A stretch of DNA of 14,785 nucleotides, taken from the NCBI GenBank assembly GCA_007119335.1, contig SKPU01000089.1, positions 1 through 14,785 of the forward strand. Reading direction: 5' to 3'. This document shows, piece after piece, positions 1 through 6,656 of this stretch. Numbering within the stretch: position 1 is the first letter of the stretch; every line of letters begins with the position of its first letter. A program made the translations under genes and the position numbers. The notes beneath the pieces were generated by a model. The model saw only the letters and a list, made by a program, of their open reading frames with translations. It had not been told where the DNA came from and ran no database searches. The stretch comes from Syntrophomonadaceae bacterium (GTDB lineage: Bacteria > Bacillota > Dethiobacteria > DTU022).

Positions 1-113
1 CCGGCGTGGGCATCGCCTTCCAACCCCTTATTTTTAATTAACAAACTTTCTCCGATATTTTTTTTGCGCTGTCCTTTTTTTGCACTGGTACATACAGCAA
101 CTATTTCAGCCAT
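1..113 (-). CDS. MOSC domain-containing protein (N-terminal fragment, runs off the window)
   Basis: Only the first 37 codons are present; the gene continues beyond base 1. The translation begins MAEIVAVCTSAKKGQRKK and reaches GLEGDAHAG, which is the typical opening of small MOSC-domain proteins found in Moco loci. MOSC domains are related to the C-terminus of Moco sulfurase and are thought to handle sulfur or bind the cofactor; the exact role of the stand-alone bacterial forms is not settled. The ATG overlaps the end of the mobB-moaC gene by 8 bases (ATGGCTGA), and a GGTGG-type ribosome binding site lies just upstream inside that gene, so translational coupling is likely. Such proteins are sometimes fused to a MogA domain; that cannot be judged here because the C-terminus is missing. 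Confidence 0.8.
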   Translation of the reverse strand, partial: MAEIVAVCTSAKKGQRKKNIGESLLIKNKGLEGDAHA

Positions 114-1110
114 TATTTTCCACCCGGCGATAATGCCCGGAGCGCCCTCCTTTCTTTTCTTCCAGACGAATATTCTGGATAACCATATTTTTATCGATCG
201 CTTTACACATGTCGTAGATAGTAAGGGCAGCGACACTAACACCGGTCAACGCTTCCATTTCCACCCCGGTTTGTCCGGTTAGTTTCACTCTTACCCCTAT
301 CTCAATTTTTGTCAAATTGTCGTCGTCATTATCGACCGGCTCAAATTCAACTTCAACCCCGGAGATACCGAGGGGATGAGCCATCGGAATTAGACGACCG
401 GTTTCCTTTACTGCCATTACTGCTGCTACCTGCGCTACACTGAAAACATCACCTTTTTCCATGCTTCCGGCTCTGATTCTGTTCAGGGTTTCAGGGGCCA
501 TCTGGATTTCACCCCGGGCATATGCTTCCCGCATGGTTTGCTGCTTAGCAGAAACATCAACCATCTTAGGACGACCCGCATCATCGAAGTGAGTTAACTT
601 AGCGGCGGCTTCAAAAAATTGATCGCAGATAAAATTAGCCAGGGCAGGAGCGTCATCCATACCAATTATCGGTAGGTCAAGGGATGAAAGATCTAGATCT
701 GTTACCAGGGCAATTGTATTTTCGGTGAGCAGGGGTTCACTGTTGATTTCTTTACGGACTATCTCGATCTTGGGATACCTGGTCTTTTTATTTCCTTCGA
801 CGATAATTAAGTCTAGATCATCAAGCAATTCCCCGGCAGCATCGATCCCGCTTTTCCCCTTACTTAGATGATCGCCAGATCCAATCAAAATATAGCCGTC
901 CGGAGTAGTCATGCCGGAGATTTCTGCACCGGCCCGGGCAAAACGCCAGCTGTCTTTACCGGGCAGATCAAACTCGTAATCTTTGAGATTGCCTTTTAGG
1001 GCAGCTACACGCAGGCCCTTTTTTTTAAGCTCAGGCAGCAGCTTCTCGAGAATTGTTGTTTTGCCGGTTTTTGATTGAGCGGCAACAAAATGTATGATCA
1101 CTGGTGGCAA
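106..1110 (-). CDS. moaC: MobB-MoaC fusion: Mo-cofactor nucleotide-binding protein plus cyclic pyranopterin monophosphate synthase
   Basis: This 334-residue protein joins two Moco enzymes. Residues about 1-160 look like MobB, a P-loop GTPase-like protein that assists guanine dinucleotide attachment. The Walker A stretch is AQSKTGKTT (residues 11-19), with Ala where the first Gly is usual. Residues 172-334 are MoaC, starting at LTHFDDAGRPKMVDVSAK. MoaC converts the MoaA product 3',8-cyclo-GTP to cyclic pyranopterin monophosphate. Residues matching the E. coli MoaC active site are present: Lys219 (EKGDVF), His245 (AHPL), Glu284 and Glu286 (VEMEAL), Asp300 and Lys303 (YDMCK). The usual Cys before His245 is Ala. 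The start is TTG, chosen because GGGAGG lies 7 bases upstream and no better start is near. It follows moaA by 32 bases and overlaps the MOSC gene by 8. Family assignment of the MoaC half is very firm; MobB is firm at fold level. Confidence 0.92.
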   Translation of the reverse strand: MPPVIIHFVAAQSKTGKTTILEKLLPELKKKGLRVAALKGNLKDYEFDLPGKDSWRFARAGAEISGMTTPDGYILIGSGDHLSKGKSGIDAAGELLDDLDLIIVEGNKKTRYPKIEIVRKEINSEPLLTENTIALVTDLDLSSLDLPIIGMDDAPALANFICDQFFEAAAKLTHFDDAGRPKMVDVSAKQQTMREAYARGEIQMAPETLNRIRAGSMEKGDVFSVAQVAAVMAVKETGRLIPMAHPLGISGVEVEFEPVDNDDDNLTKIEIGVRVKLTGQTGVEMEALTGVSVAALTIYDMCKAIDKNMVIQNIRLEEKKGGRSGHYRRVENNG

Positions 1111-1142
1111 GGTTTTACCTCCCTGTTTCTGTTAATAATTAA

Positions 1143-2138
1143 CTATCCGCCTGTCTGGGACATCCTGCGCATTGATCCTGATTTTACAATGCCGCATTTG
1201 CCGTCTGCAGCCATTTGGTGTTCAACAGGCTTATTGCTTAGGACTTCCTTGATCAATTCCTGTAAAGCCTGTTTATCATCCAAAACCGGCTGGACTGGTT
1301 TTTCATCCTGCCAGTATAGACAGGCTTTAAGGTTGCCTTCTGAAGTCAGGCGCAGGCGATTGCAGGTGTCACAAAAATGTTTGCTGATTGGATGGATCAA
1401 TCCAATGGTTCCCAGGCCATCCGGAATTGTATATGATTCAGCCGGTCCTGCTCCTCCAAGCAGAGGCACTGGAGATAAGGGTAGTCCTGCTTTTTGAGCT
1501 GTATCCTCAATAAAACTTAAAGGCAGGTAATGATCTTTGTATGCCTGGTCATGATCACCAATTGGCATATACTCAATGAACCTCACGTGCAGTGGTTTTT
1601 CACGTACTAACCGGATAAAATCGAGGACTTCACCATCGTTAATCCCTTTCATCAGTACGGTATTCAGTTTGACCGGGTGCAGATCATTTTCCAAGGCTGC
1701 TTCAATGCCTTCCAGAGCGTATTTTAATTCACCGCAGCGGGTGATTTCTCGGAATAGTTCAGTTTGAAGTGTATCAAGGCTAATATTGACCCGGTCCAGG
1801 CCTGCTTCTTTTAGCTCAGCTGCAAATCGCGGCAGAAGGATCCCGTTGGTAGTCATCGCCAGATCATTGATGCCCGGGATAGCAGCCAGGCCTTTAATTA
1901 ATTCGACCACATTTTTTCTCACCAGCGGTTCACCGCCGGTTATACGTATTTTACTGATCCCCAGCTCCGCTCCGGCAGAAACCACATTCAAGATCTCTTC
2001 ATAGCTTAAAATTGAGCTGTGACAGGTTTGTTCAACGCCTTCTTCACTCATGCAATAAACACAGCGCAGGTTGCAGCGGTCGGTAATCGAGATCCGCAGG
2101 TAATCATGTTTTCTTCCGTGACCATCAATTAATGCCAT
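1143..2138 (-). CDS. moaA: GTP 3',8-cyclase MoaA (radical SAM, first step of Moco synthesis)
   Basis: MoaA uses S-adenosylmethionine and two 4Fe-4S clusters to rearrange GTP to 3',8-cyclo-7,8-dihydro-GTP in the cytoplasm, feeding MoaC. The 331-residue product has the usual family length. The radical SAM cluster motif is Cys22, Cys26, Cys29 (CNLRCVYC), followed by GGEP at 69-71 for SAM binding. The second cluster ligands are Cys256, Cys259 and Cys273 in FCDTCNRLRLTSEGNLKACL. The protein ends in Gly-Gly (residues 330-331), the conserved tail needed for catalysis in characterised MoaA proteins. The ATG has AAAAGGAG 7 bases upstream. Only 3 bases separate it from the moeA-PBP stop codon, so it belongs to the same transcript, downstream of the putative Moco riboswitch. 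No odd features. Confidence 0.97.
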   Translation of the reverse strand: MALIDGHGRKHDYLRISITDRCNLRCVYCMSEEGVEQTCHSSILSYEEILNVVSAGAELGISKIRITGGEPLVRKNVVELIKGLAAIPGINDLAMTTNGILLPRFAAELKEAGLDRVNISLDTLQTELFREITRCGELKYALEGIEAALENDLHPVKLNTVLMKGINDGEVLDFIRLVREKPLHVRFIEYMPIGDHDQAYKDHYLPLSFIEDTAQKAGLPLSPVPLLGGAGPAESYTIPDGLGTIGLIHPISKHFCDTCNRLRLTSEGNLKACLYWQDEKPVQPVLDDKQALQELIKEVLSNKPVEHQMAADGKCGIVKSGSMRRMSQTGG

Positions 2139-2141
2139 GGT

Positions 2142-4049
2142 TTAACTCCTTTTCTCTATGATTTTTCCGGCATCGCGCATGCTGTAGCCGCCCATTGCTT
2201 CAACCAGTTGTTGAAAGTTTGGGGCGATAATAATTTCCAGTAGGAATTTTGCTTCGTCACTGTTATAAAAAGATTCGCTGAGCAAAAGGTCGTAACGTTC
2301 CTCAATTAAGGGAACAAAGTCAAGGCCGAATGCTTTTGCGGCCGGTAAAATCCCCAGTCCAACCCGTGCAGTCCCGGCAGCAACGGCAGCAGCTACATTT
2401 AAGTGTGTATATTCTTCACGTTCATAGCCGTAAATCTGTTCTGGTAAAAGGTTTGCTTCCTGTAGGAGGTGATCAAAAAGCAGACGGGTGCCGGCTCCTT
2501 TCTGGCGGTTGATAAAACTAAGTTTTAAGTCAGCCAGCTGATGTATCGTTTCAAGCCCGTCCGGGTTTCCTTCAGGGACAATCCAACCCTGCATCCGGTA
2601 GGCCAGATTAATGAGGTGTAATTTCTTTTCAGGAAGCAGTTTATTGATATAGGGCCAGTTATATTCTTTTGTTGTGGGGTCAAAAAGATGAACTCCGGCC
2701 AGATGAGCTTGTCCGCGTCCGACGGCGGCGATTCCTGCCATGCTGCCCAAATGGGCTGAAGAAAGAGACAACCGTGGATCGCGTTTCTTCAGTTCTGTAG
2801 CAAGCAGATCAATAATCAGATCATGGCTGCCGGAAGCCAGCAGATTGTGAAGCAATTCTTCCTGCGGCCGGTAAAGTTCTATTTCCACATTTTGATCCTG
2901 TTCAAATCCTAAAGAGTTGGCCGGAATAACCAAAAGTCCGTCCGCTCTGACCAGGGACATGGTCACGCCTGCCCCCCGGGTCAGGGGATTGGCTATGTAC
3001 CTGTCGTTCACAAAGCCTATTGTCATGCGCACAAATTCTTCTACCCCCACTTCTGAAACAACTCTTCTGCCCAGGGTAACCGGCAGCTTCTCGCGCTGCG
3101 GTAAGGGCAGAGCCAGGTGGCGGTAAATCAAAGGTTGAACAAACCATTCCAGGCTCAAGTAAGCAGAAACAGGATAGCCGGGCAGGCCGACTACCGGTTT
3201 TTTATTTACCCGGCCGAGGATAGTCGGTTTCCCGGGACGAGTTGCCACTCCGTGTAAAAAGACCTCGCCCAGCTCTTCAATGATAGAAAAGGTATAATCT
3301 TTTTCTCCGGCTGAAGATCCGGCATTGATGATGACCAGATCGAATTTTTTTAGGGCGTTAGCAACTGCCTTTTTAAGTTCTTCAGGCACATCGGGCACAA
3401 TAGGCTGGATAAAAGGTTCAGCTCCCCACTGCTTTAGAAATGATGCAATCACTGTGCTGTTAAAATCAGGTATGCTGCCTTTCTTCCGCTCCTGTCCGGC
3501 GCTAACGATTTCTGAACCACTGGGGATTACAGCCACTTTCGGTTTAGACAGCACTTCGAGTTCAGTAACTCCTCCGGCCAACAGGGCGCCAAGATCAGGT
3601 GGCCGCAGACTATGCTGGGCCGGGACAATCAGTTCTCCGGCTACCACGTCTTCTCCAACTGCTCGGACATGCTGCCAGGGAGTTGCCGGAGCTATAATCT
3701 CTATTCTCTGATCATCTAAAACCTGAAGTTCTTCCACTTTAATTACTGCATCAAAGCCTGGGGGCAGAAGTTCTCCGGTGTTGATGTTTTTGTAATCTTC
3801 CCCGGGGTGAAGGTAAAGGGGGGTTTGATCGGAAGCGCCAAAAGTTTTTCCAGCCAGGACAGCAATACCGTCCATTGCGGCAGAATGATAAGCGGGCATG
3901 GAAAATTTGGCAAACACATTTTCAGCAGTTACCCGGCCCGGCGTTTCAGCGACAGGCAGTTTTTCAGTGCGGCAGGGCATTTCAACCCCATTTAAAAAAA
4001 TTTGCAGAGCTTCTTTACGGGGCGTATTGCTCAGATAAACTTTTCTCAT
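2142..4049 (-). CDS. moeA: Molybdopterin molybdenumtransferase MoeA with C-terminal PBP-like domain
   Basis: The protein is 635 residues, about 220 longer than ordinary MoeA. The first ~405 residues are MoeA, which inserts molybdate (or tungstate) into adenylylated molybdopterin with release of AMP. Visible motifs are the MDGIAV loop, PSGSEIV, AGSSAGEKDYT, RPGKPT and GLPGYPVSA. The remainder (from about LLASGSHDLIIDLLA onward) resembles the PBP-like domain (Pfam PBP_like family) found on clostridial MoeA proteins, with GSMAGI, AHLAGVHL and a C-terminal lobe; it probably binds a small ligand, possibly an oxyanion, but that is inference. A start at 4088 would add 13 residues and run into the upstream moeA stop; I chose the ATG at 4049 because AGGAGAG sits 5 bases before it. 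It lies 29 bases after the first moeA and 3 before moaA. PSGSEI replaces the more usual TGDEL, keeping the Glu. Confidence 0.9.
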   Translation of the reverse strand: MRKVYLSNTPRKEALQIFLNGVEMPCRTEKLPVAETPGRVTAENVFAKFSMPAYHSAAMDGIAVLAGKTFGASDQTPLYLHPGEDYKNINTGELLPPGFDAVIKVEELQVLDDQRIEIIAPATPWQHVRAVGEDVVAGELIVPAQHSLRPPDLGALLAGGVTELEVLSKPKVAVIPSGSEIVSAGQERKKGSIPDFNSTVIASFLKQWGAEPFIQPIVPDVPEELKKAVANALKKFDLVIINAGSSAGEKDYTFSIIEELGEVFLHGVATRPGKPTILGRVNKKPVVGLPGYPVSAYLSLEWFVQPLIYRHLALPLPQREKLPVTLGRRVVSEVGVEEFVRMTIGFVNDRYIANPLTRGAGVTMSLVRADGLLVIPANSLGFEQDQNVEIELYRPQEELLHNLLASGSHDLIIDLLATELKKRDPRLSLSSAHLGSMAGIAAVGRGQAHLAGVHLFDPTTKEYNWPYINKLLPEKKLHLINLAYRMQGWIVPEGNPDGLETIHQLADLKLSFINRQKGAGTRLLFDHLLQEANLLPEQIYGYEREEYTHLNVAAAVAAGTARVGLGILPAAKAFGLDFVPLIEERYDLLLSESFYNSDEAKFLLEIIIAPNFQQLVEAMGGYSMRDAGKIIEKRS

Positions 4050-4078
4050 CAGCACTCTCCTGTTAATTGTAATTGTTT

Positions 4079-5305
4079 TTATTCCCAAATCCTTATTTCA
4101 ACTTGTTCTCCGGCGCTTAGCCCTTCCTTGGAAGCCGGTACAGTCAATAAGCCGTCAGCTTCAGCTAAAGTACGCAGCATACCAGAGCGGCCAAAAATAG
4201 GAACAGCGCTCAGTCCATGATCAGCATCTTCCAGTTTAATCCTCACATAATCAGTCCGCCCGGAACGTGAAGAAATATTGCGGGCGAGGACTGCCTTAAC
4301 AGTAGGGATAAATTCTTTACCGGCCAGTCCACTCAGGCGCTTAATAATTGCCCCTCCAAAGATATCAAATATATTTAATGCAGAAACCGGGTGGCCGGGA
4401 AGGCCAAGGACCGGCTTACCTTTACAGCTTGCCAGCAGGGTTGGTTTACCGGGCTGAACTGAAATGCCTTCTACAAGCAGGCCGGGTTCGCCAAGTTCCT
4501 GCATGGTGCGGGCCGTATAATCGCGGCTGCCTACCGAACTTCCTCCGGTGAAAACTAACATATCAACTTCCTCCAGCATGCTTCGGCTTTTTTCAAGAAA
4601 TGTTTCGTAATGATCGGGCAGGATCCCCCCGTATTTGACCAGGGTTTCCTTTTGTTCAGAAAGGTAAAGTAATGCCGGAGCGTTACTGTCCCTAATTTTA
4701 CCGGTTTCTAAAGTCTCTTTGCTGTAGTCCACCAATTCATCTCCGCTCGAAAAAAAACCAACCACAGGTTTGCGATGGACGTTTAATTCTGTAATGCCCA
4801 GTGAGGCGAGCATTCCAATCTCTGGGGCGCGCAGACGGTGTCCCGGAAAAAGTAATGGGTCACCCATTTTTAAATCTTCTCCACGGTGAATAACGTTATC
4901 ACCTGGGGCGACCTGGCGAAAACTTTGCAGCATAGTTCCGGTTAACTCCGTATCTTCGATCATGATTACTGCATCTGCTTCTGCCGGCAGCATTCCCCCG
5001 GTATGGACCAGCCAGCATTCTCCGCTATTAATTGAAGGGGCCGCCTGCCCCATTAATATTTCCCCGGCATATTCGAGCATGGCCGGCATCCCTTCACCAG
5101 CCCCAAACGTATCCCTGGCGGTGACAGCATAGCCATCAACTGTCGAGCGGTTAAAATCGGGAACATTTTCGGGAGAATAAATTGCTTCGGCCAGGCAGCG
5201 GCTGCCTGATCTCTCCAGGGCTATTTTTTCGCTTTCCAGGAAAGCAAAATTCTCGTTGATTATGGCGAAAACATTTTCAGGATCTGTAACCTGCATAAGT
5301 TTCAT
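4079..5305 (-). CDS. moeA: Molybdopterin molybdenumtransferase MoeA (first copy, standard length)
   Basis: This is a normal-length MoeA of 408 residues that catalyses metal insertion into MPT-AMP. Motifs seen are DFNRSTVDGYAV, HTGGMLP, SSGDEL, GGSSVGSRDYT, QPGKPT and GLPGHPVSA, followed by the C-terminal beta-barrel domain ending in VEIRIWE. The reading frame stays open upstream to 5446, but that extension runs through the structured leader and is not protein-like. The ATG at 5305 is preceded by AAGAGGTG at about 5 bases and gives the expected MoeA N-terminus (MKLMQVTDPENVF). It is the first gene after the promoter at 5492-5520 and the predicted Moco riboswitch, so its expression is probably turned down by its own pathway's product. 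The presence of two different MoeA proteins may reflect separate handling of molybdenum and tungsten; the sequence does not say which is which. Confidence 0.93.
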   Translation of the reverse strand: MKLMQVTDPENVFAIINENFAFLESEKIALERSGSRCLAEAIYSPENVPDFNRSTVDGYAVTARDTFGAGEGMPAMLEYAGEILMGQAAPSINSGECWLVHTGGMLPAEADAVIMIEDTELTGTMLQSFRQVAPGDNVIHRGEDLKMGDPLLFPGHRLRAPEIGMLASLGITELNVHRKPVVGFFSSGDELVDYSKETLETGKIRDSNAPALLYLSEQKETLVKYGGILPDHYETFLEKSRSMLEEVDMLVFTGGSSVGSRDYTARTMQELGEPGLLVEGISVQPGKPTLLASCKGKPVLGLPGHPVSALNIFDIFGGAIIKRLSGLAGKEFIPTVKAVLARNISSRSGRTDYVRIKLEDADHGLSAVPIFGRSGMLRTLAEADGLLTVPASKEGLSAGEQVEIRIWE

Positions 5306-5332
5306 ATGAGCACCTCTTAAGCATATAAATAA

Positions 5333-5362
5333 GCCGCGCCTCCTTTTAAAAGAAAACGCGGC
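5333..5362 (-). promoter_or_regulatory. GC-rich hairpin in the moeA leader (expression platform candidate)
   Basis: In the transcript the arms GCCGCG (5362-5357) and CGCGGC (5338-5333) can form a perfect 6-bp stem around an 18-base loop that itself holds CTTTTAAAAG and a GGAGG sequence. It lies between the aptamer-like region and the moeA ribosome binding site (about 5311-5318). The following bases TTATTTATAT are only moderately U-rich, so it could be a weak intrinsic terminator or a structure that shapes access to the ribosome binding site. Its 5' arm shares two bases (5361-5362) with the preceding GCC/GGC mini-hairpin, so both cannot be fully paired at once. That is what an expression platform needs, but the switching is inference. 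Confidence 0.5.
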
Positions 5363-5474
5363 CTTTGCGGCATAGTCTCCTTTCCAAATACGGGAGGCGG
5401 GGGGATTTCTCTCCCAACCCTGACCGACCACCATAGCTTTATACAAGCATTAGGTGAGCCGGCTCGGAGTCTGC
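5361..5474 (-). promoter_or_regulatory. Moco riboswitch-like aptamer upstream of moeA
   Basis: The leader has the sequence ACTCCGAGCC near its start and GGTCGGTCAGGG, a GGGA/TCCC hairpin and ATGCCGCAAAGGC further on, which I recognise as the Moco RNA motif (Rfam MOCO_RNA_motif), known upstream of Moco synthesis, transport and Moco-enzyme genes. A closing helix can be drawn by hand: GCA-GA-CUCC (5474-5466) with GGAG-ACUA-UGC (5380-5370). Inside lie a hairpin CACC/GGUG enclosing GCUU/AAGC and the hairpin GGG-UU-GGGA/UCCC-CCC. It sits between a good promoter and a Moco gene, as expected for the class. Whether it senses the molybdenum or the tungsten cofactor cannot be told by eye. No covariance search was possible, so the boundaries are approximate. 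Confidence 0.75.
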
Positions 5475-5491
5475 TATTAAAATCTTGTTAC

Positions 5492-5520
5492 ATTATAACA
5501 TATTCCAGTCGATACGAAAA
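5492..5520 (-). promoter_or_regulatory. Promoter of the Moco operon (extended -10)
   Basis: On the minus strand a perfect TATAAT (5497-5492) is preceded by TG at the extended -10 position (TGTTATAAT). A weak -35, TTTTCG (5520-5515), lies 17 bases upstream. Transcription would start near 5485, just before the riboswitch-like aptamer. The -35 is only 7 bases past the stop codon of the second CHR gene and no terminator is visible there, so read-through from the marR-chr unit into the leader is also possible. Confidence 0.7.
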
Positions 5521-5527
5521 ATAAATG

Positions 5528-6061
5528 CTAGTAAGGAAACAGAATAAGTCCTAAGGTGGCTCCGGCTGCGATGAAGTAAAGAGGACTGATTTTAGTCAGC
5601 ACGCTGCCAATCAGCAGCGCGGCAAAGATTAAGGCGCTGGGCAGATCAATGACTGCTGATTGTCCCAGGGTGAAAGAAGCCAGAAGAATTAAAGCGATCA
5701 ACCCCGAGCGCAGTCCATTCAGAAAACTTGTAGCGCTGGGATTCTGAATAACTTTCATCAAAAGGCGTGATAAAAGGAGGATGAGGATCAATGATGGAGA
5801 GATAACACCGAGTGTAGCAAACATTGATCCAAGCAGTCCGCCCGTAGTATAACCGATAAAAGTTGCAGCATTGATCGATACCGGCCCTGGTGTCATCTCG
5901 GCAACAGCGATAATATCAAGAAATTCAGAACTGTTCATCCAGCCGTGGACAGTAATTACTTCCGCTTCCATTAAAGGAATCATCGCATACCCTCCACCAA
6001 TCGTAAAGAGGCCGATTCTAAAAAAAGAGATGAACAGGGTAAATAGGAGGGCAATTTCCAT
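5528..6061 (-). CDS. chrA: Chromate transporter (CHR family) half-size subunit, second copy
   Basis: A 177-residue hydrophobic protein with one CHR domain. The conserved N-terminal region reads FRIGLFTIGGGYAMIPL and is followed by the AEMTPGPVSINAATFIGY motif, then three to four further membrane segments. CHR proteins move chromate, and possibly sulfate or related oxyanions, across the cytoplasmic membrane; short-chain forms are encoded as adjacent pairs thought to work as a heterodimer equivalent to full-length ChrA. This gene starts within the stop codon of its partner (TAATG, 1-base overlap), so the two are translationally coupled. Its stop codon is immediately upstream of the Moco operon promoter. 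The true substrate is unknown; an oxyanion is the safest statement. Confidence 0.88.
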   Translation of the reverse strand: MEIALLFTLFISFFRIGLFTIGGGYAMIPLMEAEVITVHGWMNSSEFLDIIAVAEMTPGPVSINAATFIGYTTGGLLGSMFATLGVISPSLILILLLSRLLMKVIQNPSATSFLNGLRSGLIALILLASFTLGQSAVIDLPSALIFAALLIGSVLTKISPLYFIAAGATLGLILFPY

Positions 6062-6633
6062 TACTGTTTACACGCTCCTTTGCAGACCACTAAACCGGCT
6101 AGGCCACCGATCAACAAAATGAGGATCGGGTGCACACCGGTAATAATCGCTGTGACCAGAAGCACAGCGCAAAGGATGATTCCATTCCAGCCATGCAGTA
6201 TGGTGCGGCCCATCTTGATCGCAGCAGTGGCGATTAGAGCCACTACAGCCGGTCTGATTCCGTAAAAGACAGCTTCCATGTAAATGTTGTCCCTGATTAA
6301 AGGGTATAGATAAGCAGCGATAGTAAGCAGGATTAAAAAAGAAGGGATCGTTACTCCCATGGCAGCAGTAATGCCGCCCAGTGTTCCGCGCAATCGAACC
6401 CCAATTTGAATTGAACTGTTCAGGGCAAGTTGACCGGGCATGCCCTGGGTGATAATCAGGATATCAGAGAAGACGTTATCATTGACCCATTTCCGGTTTT
6501 CAACTATTTCGCGCTTAATAACGGGTAGTATGGCATATCCGCCGCCGAAAGTAAAGGCGCCTATTTTAAGGAAGGTTACTAAAATAGTCCAGAGGGATAA
6601 AGAGTTACTATTTTCAGTTTTCTGGTTCTGCAA
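6061..6633 (-). CDS. chrA: Chromate transporter (CHR family) half-size subunit, first copy
   Basis: A 190-residue membrane protein with a single CHR domain, partner of the gene that overlaps its stop codon. The signature FLKIGAFTFGGGYAILPV is at the N-terminus, with TQGMPGQLALNSSIQIG after it and hydrophobic segments to the C-terminus, which ends in CKGACKQ. Together the two subunits would make an antiparallel CHR transporter for an oxyanion such as chromate or sulfate. The start is TTG at 6633: a GAGGG sequence lies about 7 bases upstream, and no ATG in the frame sits near it. It is 23 bases downstream of the MarR gene, so it is probably cotranscribed with, and controlled by, that regulator. 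The first copy differs clearly in sequence from the second, so this is an old duplication. Confidence 0.88.
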   Translation of the reverse strand: MQNQKTENSNSLSLWTILVTFLKIGAFTFGGGYAILPVIKREIVENRKWVNDNVFSDILIITQGMPGQLALNSSIQIGVRLRGTLGGITAAMGVTIPSFLILLTIAAYLYPLIRDNIYMEAVFYGIRPAVVALIATAAIKMGRTILHGWNGIILCAVLLVTAIITGVHPILILLIGGLAGLVVCKGACKQ

Positions 6634-6656
6634 AAATGATCCCTCACTATCATGGA

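Noticed and set aside
1075..1497. 140-codon plus-strand frame opposite moaA and mobB-moaC
   Set aside because: It lies antisense to two well-conserved genes, has no ribosome binding site of note and no recognisable protein features.
4050..4088. Upstream start of moeA-PBP at 4088
   Set aside because: It would overlap the end of the first moeA and lacks a good ribosome binding site, whereas the ATG at 4049 has AGGAGAG at 5 bases.
5276..5323. 15-codon open frame starting at the ATG near 5323 and overlapping the moeA start
   Set aside because: The only Shine-Dalgarno-like sequence (GGAGG in the hairpin loop) is about 14 bases away, too far for efficient initiation, and the peptide has no recognisable features.
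5306..5446. N-terminal extension of moeA by 47 residues to an upstream ATG
   Set aside because: It would translate the promoter-proximal structured leader, has no family similarity, and a good ribosome binding site with the normal MoeA N-terminus is at 5305.
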